Assembly (NCBI GenBank): GCA_028564925.1
Contig: CM053029.1
Location: 193,808,940 to 193,872,939, forward strand
Length of the DNA stretch: 64,000 nt
DNA from: Lithobates sylvaticus
Lineage: Eukaryota > Chordata > Amphibia > Anura > Ranidae
Direction: 5' to 3'
Shown here piece by piece: positions 57,192-64,000 of the stretch (position 1 is its first letter; each line of letters starts with the position of its first letter). The notes under the pieces were generated by a model. It made no database searches. It saw only the letters and a list, made by a program, of their open reading frames with translations, and was not told where the DNA came from. The translations under genes were made by a program, and so were the position numbers.

Positions 57192-57429
57192 CTATGAGAA
57201 TGTATAAAAGGAATACTTAGCACACCAATCAATGAGGGCATAAATAGAAAATCTGAAACATTGCTTGGAAGTGACGTACAATAGTGGTTTGTGGCCAGGT
57301 TCAAAGGAGCAGAATGGCAGCTTAATCCACAGGCTCCGCTCCAGAGCAGGGGAAAAAACGCAAATACACAGCGACAGCTTTCTCCCCTCTCACCCGACAG
57401 TGAGGGGAGATCAGCGGGACACGAACGGC

Positions 57430-58620
57430 ATGTCAGGGAGGCGAAACCCACCGCCACATCCACGCCGCCTGACAGAATACTTCAGCCGTATGGAGCAGAG
57501 GGAAAGCCAAGATGGCGCCGGCCGCGCTCCGGCGGGAGAACAAGCTGATAGACTGTGGAGCCCTCGGTCGCAATCACAATGCACGGCTGAGAGACAAGAA
57601 GACAGGGAAGCCGAAAGCATGGACAGCCTCCCTCCTCCTGAAAATGAGCTTAATGACAGCCACCAGGACAGAGGTAAGAGGCTTGCCTCATCCCCCTGCA
57701 ACTCTCCTCACAAGTCACACCAGGCCAAAAAGCATCACGGCATTACCTCAGACACACTCCCTCAAAGCACTGCTCACTTGTCTTCCCTAGCAACTATGCC
57801 TGTCACTGACAACCCAGTCTCAGAGAGCATGCTAAAATCAATGCTACTTACGCTACAGAAAGATCTACATAGAGAATTACAGCTGTCCCTCTCACAAGTA
57901 CATGACAGGCTTGACTGCCTAGAAGACAAAGTAGATACAGCAGAGGAACACATATCTGAAATGAGCAGTGCACACAATGAGCTTTTGGATGCCCATGATC
58001 ACCATTCTGATGAAATTCAAAAAATTAAACTAAAAATGGCTGACCTCGAGGACAGAAGCAGACGAAACAATATCAAATTCAGAGGAATTCCTGAGGCAAT
58101 ACCACCCAATGAGCTTAAAAAATACTTACAACAGCTTTTTACCACAATGATCCCCAAATTATCTCCACATGACTTAATCATTGACCGCGCACACAGAATC
58201 GCTAAACCTGATCACCTTCCAGCAGACATACCCAGGGATGTGTTGGCAAGAATTCATTTTTTCCACATAAAGGATCAAATCCTATATACGGCCAGGAATC
58301 TAAAACCGTTACCAGCGCCCTATTCCAAGATAGCGCTATTCGCTGATTTATCCCCAGCCACAATGGAACTACGCAGAGCATTTGTGCCGGTTACATCTGT
58401 TCTCCAGGAGAATAAAATTACATATCGATGGGGCTTTCCCACCAAACTCTTGGTGACCTATCAACAAAAAATTGTCCCAATACTGTCTCCTAAAGACGGA
58501 TACAAGAAGCTCACTAACTGGGGCCTATTACCTATCCATGTGGCCCACAAATCAAATACTCAGAATGCATCTTCAGCTCCGCCATCTCAACTCCGCAAGA
58601 ACAGAGCGGATAAATCCTAA
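57430..58620 (+). CDS. LINE ORF1p, RNA-binding protein
   Basis: A 396-residue protein from the ATG at 57430; the frame is open further upstream but has no ATG there. The N terminus is basic and disordered, a coiled coil runs from about 133 to 209, an RRM begins with RRNNIKFRGIPE at 211, and a C-terminal domain follows at about 295-370. This is the L1 ORF1p plan: trimerisation through the coiled coil and single-stranded RNA binding through RRM and CTD to form the retrotransposition particle. No stop or frameshift. Confidence 0.9.
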   Translation: MSGRRNPPPHPRRLTEYFSRMEQRESQDGAGRAPAGEQADRLWSPRSQSQCTAERQEDREAESMDSLPPPENELNDSHQDRGKRLASSPCNSPHKSHQAKKHHGITSDTLPQSTAHLSSLATMPVTDNPVSESMLKSMLLTLQKDLHRELQLSLSQVHDRLDCLEDKVDTAEEHISEMSSAHNELLDAHDHHSDEIQKIKLKMADLEDRSRRNNIKFRGIPEAIPPNELKKYLQQLFTTMIPKLSPHDLIIDRAHRIAKPDHLPADIPRDVLARIHFFHIKDQILYTARNLKPLPAPYSKIALFADLSPATMELRRAFVPVTSVLQENKITYRWGFPTKLLVTYQQKIVPILSPKDGYKKLTNWGLLPIHVAHKSNTQNASSAPPSQLRKNRADKS

Positions 58621-59025
58621 CTTTCACCTCAAAAATATTTGTTCCGAGCATTGATCTCCCCTGCTCGGGCGTTATGTTTGATTTTCACCCCCCCTGATTC
58701 ATAGTGTGCCAAGCACATTCGGTCTCAAAGTTCTGTACCTGCTCAATAAGTTATCTGTGAAACTTAATTTCTGATCTATATATTACTGTTTCAACCCTAG
58801 TTAATCGTTAATCTTTGCGATATCAGTACTTGATTTGTAACAACTGTTATATAGATTTTTATTTTTATTTTCTCCTAATTACCAAGAACCGTATCAATTC
58901 TTGTTCTAGTCTTCTAATTTAACAGCTCAAAGTTAGTTGCTCGATACAACAGACAGCTGTATACATTATTTGTATGACCCTAGTCTCGCTCAACTCCTGC
59001 ATCCTACTCACAAATACATAAAAAC

Positions 59026-62000
59026 ATGCCAATCAATATCACATCCATTAATGCTAAGGGACTTAACTCTCCCTTCAAGAGAAACCTGCTATGGAAAGAA
59101 GCAGGCTCCTCTCATGCAGATATCCTATGCGTCCAAGAGACGCATTTTTCCAAAACCAAACCACCAAATTGTACGCATAAAAAATATGCACATTACTTCT
59201 TTTCACATAACAATAAAAAAAAAGGTGGGGTAATGATTGCGATAAGTGCCATAATCCCATTTACCCTTCATCATGTAGAAACAGACGATGAAGGAAGATT
59301 CATAATCCTATCCGCCACCATTGATAATCATCCCATGACGCTGGTAAATGTGTATGTACCTAATACCAACCAAAAATCCTTTTACAAAAAGCTCCAATCC
59401 AAACTGGAACCTTACAGAAGTGGAGCCCTAATCATATGTGGTGATTTTAATGACACGCCAGATCCTTCTTTGGACTCTACTAACCCAAGCAGAAGGAGAG
59501 CATCTGCTCTTTCTTCATTTATAAACAATGAAGGTCTCTACGACCCTTGGAGGTGTATGCATGATGTTGAGCGCGACTATACATTTTATTCCCACATTGG
59601 AGGCTCTTACTCTCGGATTGACTTCTTCCTCACCAACAAGCGGACTTTATTGATGATCACAGAAACGCGAATTGGTCTCATCACTTGGTCGGACCATGCC
59701 CCAATAACACTAAAACTATTCCCACAAGCTGGCCCACCTAAACACTCCCCATGGAGATTGAACTCATCCCTCCTAACTAACCCAAAATATGAAGGGAGAA
59801 TCAGATCCGAGATTGAGAGTTTCTTTGAGACCAACAAAGGTTCTACTAGTGATCAATCTATGATTTGGTTAGCTCATAAGGCTTTCCTACGGGGTCTCCT
59901 CATCAAATTTGGGGCCCAAGAACGAAAGAGGCGAACAGCGGAATTAGACTCAATGTTGCAACAACTTAAAACTTTAGAAAATACAAACAAAATCTCACCT
60001 AGTCAAGCCTCACTCATAGCGATTAGCAATCACAGACGCAAACTAAGCGAACTCCTACATCACAAATTTGAACATTATATCAAACGCTTAAAACTACGAA
60101 CCTACTCCTTTAGCAATAAATCTAGTGCCTTCCTAGCTAAACAAGTCAAACGACAACAGATCCGTGCAAAAATCCCTTTCCTAGTTAACACACAAGGGGT
60201 GAGGATGTCTAACCCACTAGACATAGCCAATACATTTGCGACCTTTTACACCAAATTATATAACCTGCATGAATCAGAAAACACCACTCCACCAAACCCA
60301 AATGACATAGCAGCCTTTCTTGACTCCATACAACTCCCCAGTCTAACCCCGACTCAAGTAGCTGACCTATCGGCCCCCTTCACCACAGACGAAATTGACA
60401 GAGTAATACAAGCCCTCCCACTGCACAAAGCCCCAGGACCAGACGGATTCTCTAACGAATATTATAAACATTTCAAAAACATACTGTCACCTCACTTATG
60501 CAATACATTTACCCAATTTGCCACCACAGGAAAAATACCCAAAGAATGTCTTGAAGCATTAATAGTTACCCTCCCCAAACCAGGCAAACCCCATGATGTC
60601 CCAGAGAACTATAGACCCATTTCCCTATTGAATACGGATACTAAATTATATGCAAAACTAATTGCCCTTCGTCTCTCTACAGTTATGAACCAATTGATAC
60701 ATATAGACCAAGTCGGCTTCATACCAAGTAGACAAACGTCAGATGGGACCCGTCGGTTCATAGACATCATTCAATGGGCGGAAAATAATCAAATGCCTTC
60801 TCTGCTCCTCTCTTTGGATGCAGAGAAGGCATTCGACAGAGTGCAATGGACATATCTAGAAGCGGTCATGCGTAAATTTGGCTTATCAGACATGCTTCTG
60901 AACGCCATACTTAGCCTATACACGACCCCGAGCGCAAAGGTATGGACTTCGGGAGTAACATCTGACCCGTTCAATATCACCAATGGTACAAGACAGGGCT
61001 GCCCGCTATCACCCTTAATATTCGCCATGATCATGGAACCCTTAGCTCAAAAGATTAGATCGACGCCTCAAATTGAAGGAATAACCGTAGGGACCACTGA
61101 ACACAAGATAGGACTTTACGCGGACGATGTAATCATCTCCATTACCAATCCAAAACAATCCATCTCAAAGGTTCAACATATTCTTGACCAATTTAGTGCA
61201 GTATCCCTATATAAAATAAACCATAGTAAGTCAGTTATGCTAGCGATCGGCCTAGATAAACCGACCATACAACATATTTCTGAACACTCCTTATTTTCGT
61301 GGTCAAAAAACTCATCCCTTACCTATCTAGGTATCCGCCTGACCTCACCCAGTAAGAATATTTTGCGCACCAACTTGGCAGACCTCATGGAAAAGCTCAA
61401 AAAAATATCCGCTGATTTGCTTCACCCCTTTGTGTCTTGGGCTGGTAGAATAGCATTAACAAAAATGTTTCTATTACCACACATTCTATATTTATTTCGT
61501 ACGATTCCAGTACCATTTCTCTCAACACATCTACGATCTCTTCAAGCTATGATCAATTGCTTCATATGGCAGCAAAAACGACCCAGAATAAATAAACATA
61601 ATCTAATGACTCCTACGAGATTGGGGGGAATGGGAACACCCAACATCAGTCTGTATTATAAAGCGGTCATATTAGACCAAATCAAGCATTGGTGGAACAC
61701 GGACACCCCTTGTAACTGGTCGCAAATAGAGGCTACAGCGTTGGCTAAAGATCTAAAATTGTACCTTTGTGCTTCACTGCTTGCTCCTATGCCCAAACTC
61801 TCCTGGATGGACTCAATAACTGCTTCCCTAAGAGTATGGTCATCCCTCCCTCAGATATCAAACGGGCTACCCCACGCCATATTACAACGTATACCAATAC
61901 AATCTGTCTCACTCATAATCCCAGATCTCCAATTGAACTCATGGACTGTTGCAGGCATTCAAACCATCGGTAACCTCTTCAATACATCCGGCCTAATGTC

Positions 62001-62796
62001 ATTTGATCAATTGAGAACCAAATTCAGTCTCTCTCCAAAAACTTTCTACATATACCTCAGGATCAGATCTCTACTCAACAAAATAACATGGTCCAAACAT
62101 GACAGAACGCTGTCACAGGCTCTGAACTACTTTGTTGTTCGGAATAACTCCTCCAAAGGTATCTCATACTTTTATAATCTATTTTCACAAGAAACAGAGA
62201 AACACACACAATCTCAGATTTTGCACTGGGCTAAGCACGCCCCAGATACTCCACCACATACGCAGTGGCACAAAGCGCTATTATTGCCCTCAAAACTCTC
62301 CCACTGCACGACACACTGGGAATCTCTACAAAAGCTATTCCAACGGTGGTACTATACCCCAAACAGAATTGCCAAAATTTATTCCAATGCATCTAATCTC
62401 TGCTGGAGAAATTGTGGCTTACCAGGATCTCTCCTCCACATTTGGTGGGAATGCCCTGCTCTCACTGAATTTTGGAACCAAATTGTAAAACTTCTTCAAG
62501 CATGCGTCCCTATGGCAAGCAACCTATCTGCTGTGGATCTCCTCCTAGGCCTGATGATCCCCACATGGCCCAAAACCTTCCAAACTGTGGCTACCCACAT
62601 CCTCATTGCCGCAAGACTGGCACTAACGAGAAAATGGAAAAAAATCCCCCCTCCTAACATTCAAGAAGTAATTGCAATACTAAATAGCAACTTCAAAATG
62701 GAACATAGCTTCGCCAAAGCCCATCTGACTACAAATACATTTTACAAGAACTGGGACTCATGGATCAAAGATCCCAGAAGTATACAGCTGGACTGA
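59026..62796 (+). CDS. LINE ORF2p, endonuclease-reverse transcriptase
   Basis: 1256 residues, uninterrupted. Endonuclease (1-230): SINAKGLNS, catalytic Glu in CVQETH (E38), GDFND (139-143), SRIDFF (D199) and WSDH (221-224) are all present. RT: HKAPGPDGF, NYRPISLLN, LLSLDAEKAFDRV, GTRQGCPLSPL and the YADD active site at 698-701. A C-terminal cluster C1126-x3-C1130-x7-H1138-x4-C1143 precedes an Arg/Lys-rich tail. This enzyme nicks target DNA and primes reverse transcription of its own RNA. All expected catalytic residues are present, so activity is plausible. Confidence 0.95.
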   Translation: MPINITSINAKGLNSPFKRNLLWKEAGSSHADILCVQETHFSKTKPPNCTHKKYAHYFFSHNNKKKGGVMIAISAIIPFTLHHVETDDEGRFIILSATIDNHPMTLVNVYVPNTNQKSFYKKLQSKLEPYRSGALIICGDFNDTPDPSLDSTNPSRRRASALSSFINNEGLYDPWRCMHDVERDYTFYSHIGGSYSRIDFFLTNKRTLLMITETRIGLITWSDHAPITLKLFPQAGPPKHSPWRLNSSLLTNPKYEGRIRSEIESFFETNKGSTSDQSMIWLAHKAFLRGLLIKFGAQERKRRTAELDSMLQQLKTLENTNKISPSQASLIAISNHRRKLSELLHHKFEHYIKRLKLRTYSFSNKSSAFLAKQVKRQQIRAKIPFLVNTQGVRMSNPLDIANTFATFYTKLYNLHESENTTPPNPNDIAAFLDSIQLPSLTPTQVADLSAPFTTDEIDRVIQALPLHKAPGPDGFSNEYYKHFKNILSPHLCNTFTQFATTGKIPKECLEALIVTLPKPGKPHDVPENYRPISLLNTDTKLYAKLIALRLSTVMNQLIHIDQVGFIPSRQTSDGTRRFIDIIQWAENNQMPSLLLSLDAEKAFDRVQWTYLEAVMRKFGLSDMLLNAILSLYTTPSAKVWTSGVTSDPFNITNGTRQGCPLSPLIFAMIMEPLAQKIRSTPQIEGITVGTTEHKIGLYADDVIISITNPKQSISKVQHILDQFSAVSLYKINHSKSVMLAIGLDKPTIQHISEHSLFSWSKNSSLTYLGIRLTSPSKNILRTNLADLMEKLKKISADLLHPFVSWAGRIALTKMFLLPHILYLFRTIPVPFLSTHLRSLQAMINCFIWQQKRPRINKHNLMTPTRLGGMGTPNISLYYKAVILDQIKHWWNTDTPCNWSQIEATALAKDLKLYLCASLLAPMPKLSWMDSITASLRVWSSLPQISNGLPHAILQRIPIQSVSLIIPDLQLNSWTVAGIQTIGNLFNTSGLMSFDQLRTKFSLSPKTFYIYLRIRSLLNKITWSKHDRTLSQALNYFVVRNNSSKGISYFYNLFSQETEKHTQSQILHWAKHAPDTPPHTQWHKALLLPSKLSHCTTHWESLQKLFQRWYYTPNRIAKIYSNASNLCWRNCGLPGSLLHIWWECPALTEFWNQIVKLLQACVPMASNLSAVDLLLGLMIPTWPKTFQTVATHILIAARLALTRKWKKIPPPNIQEVIAILNSNFKMEHSFAKAHLTTNTFYKNWDSWIKDPRSIQLD

Positions 62797-62969
62797 ATCC
62801 ACATTCACACGATGCTCGAGTTTCCCTACATTCTACTGTAATCCTTCAAACCTCCCTGCAACAGTAGGGAACCGACACACACATCCCAAAGTAAAGGATA
62901 TAGACGCTTTAAGCAACGGATTAAGCAATTTATGTTATGATCTAACGATTCTACACCCAGCAGTCATTG

Positions 62970-63000
<31 letters not shown>

Positions 63001-63335
63001 CTCTCTTCTTTTATGTTTTATGTTCCTACGATTCCGACCTACCCTACCCTCTACGCCGCAAGGAAGGGAGGGCTGTCTACCTCCCCCAGACACAGTAAGC
63101 ACCCAGTTGGGGTGTCTGGGGTTGTCAGTCAGCACTCTTAACCCTGTCCGAAGCACCCATAATGAACTTCACTGTTGAACCTGTTTACAATTGTTTGTAT
63201 TTTACTACATCATACATGTCTGCATAACGAAATTTGCCGTTCTAAATATAGATGTATGACAATGTTTATTTCCTATTGTTGTATTCTGCAAAATTTACAA
63301 TAAAAATATATATATTAAAAAAATAAAGAGATGGG
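62797..63335 (+). other. LINE 3' UTR, poly-T/C tract and poly-A signal
   Basis: Contains a T-run of about 30 (62971-63000) followed by a C/T stretch, then AATAAA within acaataaaaatata at about 63298 and an A-rich end. The minus-strand Lys-rich frame at 62935-63156 is only the shadow of the T-run. Confidence 0.85.
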
Positions 63336-63381
63336 GCGGGGAATAGACGAGAAAGATCGTCAGGGGCGGGCATGCGCACTG

Positions 63382-63580
63382 TATATAAAACGTCACACGC
63401 GTGTGTCGTACGGACGATCTGTGAGCAGAGATCTGACGCACGCAACGAGCGCTATAACGAAGGTACAATTTGAACTTGGTACATCACTAGCCTAGACTGC
63501 TTCTAGATTGAGGCTTATTTGGGTACAAGATTAGGAGAGTTTAGACTGATATTATTATGGTTTGTCTTGCAGAAAATACT
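63382..63580 (+). promoter_or_regulatory. TATA box, 5' exon and first intron of the MADF-type gene
   Basis: tatataaaa at 63382-63390 follows a GC-box-like ggggcgggcatgcgc. About 30 bp downstream lies a probable start site, and a non-coding exon ends at aag before gtacaa (donor GT at 63463). A 110 bp intron closes with tttgtcttgcag (acceptor at 63571-63572), eight bases before the ATG. Compact promoter plus short intron is typical of a transposon-borne gene (inference). Confidence 0.5.
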
Positions 63581-64000
63581 ATGGACCCATTTAAGTTTCC
63601 TTTTTTCTATGATTTGATAATTGATGAGCTCAGGGCGATGCCCTGCCTGTGGCAGAATTCCCACCCCGATTTTTTGAATCTAACCAAAAGGAATGCAGCA
63701 CTGGAGAAACGACTCCATTACGTCAAAATCATGGTCCCCAAGGCAGACATCACCTATGTGATGGTCAAAATTGGTGCCCTGAGGAGCACCTATCTGAGGG
63801 AGCGACAGAGGTTCCAGCATTCCTTGCGATCAGGAGATCCAAATGCCATTTATGTTCCCAGGATGAAGTTCTACAAGAGGCTACATTTTCTGGAAAACCA
63901 GAGGGAACCCATTCCATCACCCTACCATCTTCCTTCAAGGCTTCCTTCCCCCCCAGCTGAGGCTTCGGATGTCCAACCTGGGCCTTCCAGGCAGCAACAT
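63581..64000 (+). CDS. MADF-domain DNA-binding protein, N-terminal part, runs off window
   Basis: From ATG 63581 the frame stays open for 140 codons to the window edge. Residues 10-106 fit a MADF (Myb/SANT-like) domain: FYDLIIDELRAMPCLW, the SHPDF block, LRSTYLRERQRF, and YKRLHFLENQ. A Pro/Ser-rich stretch follows (110-137). MADF proteins bind DNA; in frogs, similar single-domain proteins accompany PIF/Harbinger-type transposases. The promoter and intron just upstream support a real gene start. The larger plus frame at 63649-63960 is an out-of-frame shadow. Confidence 0.6.
   Translation, partial: MDPFKFPFFYDLIIDELRAMPCLWQNSHPDFLNLTKRNAALEKRLHYVKIMVPKADITYVMVKIGALRSTYLRERQRFQHSLRSGDPNAIYVPRMKFYKRLHFLENQREPIPSPYHLPSRLPSPPAEASDVQPGPSRQQH

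Larger units (their letters stand above)
57250..63335 (+). mobile_element. Full-length L1/Tx1-clade LINE with both ORFs open
   Basis: 5' UTR from about 57250 (exact start not resolved), ORF1 57430-58620, a 405 bp spacer, ORF2 59026-62796, and a 3' UTR ending in AATAAA (about 63300) and an A-rich tail (about 63315-63335). Both proteins are uninterrupted with their key motifs. I could not find the target-site duplication. It is the longest and best-preserved element in the window and shares C-terminal sequence with the fragment at 13.6-14.3 kb. Confidence 0.92.

Noticed and set aside
57265-57429. N-terminal extension of LINE ORF1
   Set aside because: The extended frame begins at TTG. The first ATG in frame is at 57430 and gives a normal ORF1p length.
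63649-63960. 103-residue plus-strand frame
   Set aside because: It overlaps, in another frame, the MADF-encoding frame from 63581, which has domain support and a matching splice acceptor.
1-64000. Host protein-coding genes, tRNAs, rRNAs, CRISPR arrays
   Set aside because: Looked for but not found. Every convincing coding stretch is transposon-related, and no cloverleaf or direct-repeat-spacer pattern was recognised by eye.

Overview
The window reads as a repeat-packed stretch of a vertebrate genome, most likely a frog of the ranoid type. This is inferred from the mix of elements: L1/Tx1-clade LINEs, a DIRS-like tyrosine-recombinase retrotransposon, Tc1 elements, many TTAA-flanked piggyBac-like elements ending in CCACTT, several hAT elements, and palindromic retroposons with hammerhead-like motifs. 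I found no recognisable single-copy host gene, tRNA, rRNA or CRISPR array. Nearly every coding stretch belongs to a transposon.

Layout. 1-3800: left-truncated DIRS-like element on the minus strand (reverse transcriptase part, gag-like gene, 160-176 bp internal repeats). 5.4-6.4 kb: Tc1 terminal repeat, hairpin and purine-rich tract. 7.72-14.70 kb: one Tc1 element opened by a 5 kb TTAA element (which holds a 1.08 kb palindrome and a 350 bp tandem array) and by a 5'-truncated LINE. 14.8-15.7 kb: second Tc1. 15.8-16.9 kb: palindromic hammerhead element. 17.4-19.5 kb: TTAA MITE and a 31 bp minisatellite. 20.2-22.7 kb: second palindromic hammerhead element, opened by a MITE and a hAT. 23-26.6 kb: two piggyBac-like elements. 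27.4-29.5 kb: twin-primed LINE. 30.1-30.9 kb: solo LTR. 31.7-34.1 kb: hammerhead element opened by a LINE. 35.6-38.8 kb: piggyBac-like elements with a nested retroposon. 38.8-39.7 kb: third palindromic hammerhead element. 43 kb: TTAA element of four perfect hairpins. 44-46.4 kb: piggyBac-like element and decayed LINE. 46.6-49.6 kb: 3 kb hAT with tandem arrays. 50.7-52.0 kb: third Tc1, opened by a hammerhead retroposon. 52.6-53.4 kb: two MITEs. 55.1-55.8 kb: hAT transposase remnant. 56.8-57.2 kb: 3' exons of a minus-strand spliced gene. 57.25-63.3 kb: full-length LINE with both ORFs open. 63.35-64 kb: TATA promoter, 5' exon, intron and open start of a MADF-type DNA-binding protein gene.

The most interesting signal is a set of hammerhead-ribozyme-like motifs (about 16.65, 22.25, 22.47, 31.83, 36.62, 39.11, 39.39, 41.93 and 51.56 kb). 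They share the CTGANGA and GAAA core blocks, while the sequence of the paired stems differs between copies and pairing is mostly kept. Three loci are inverted duplications, so both strands carry a motif, and two copies have 12-14 bp target-site duplications that show retroposition. Second in interest are the spliced DNA-binding genes flanking the intact LINE. They resemble the accessory gene of PIF/Harbinger-type transposons, but no Harbinger transposase is visible.

All element names rest on recognition of motifs and ends. No database search was possible.
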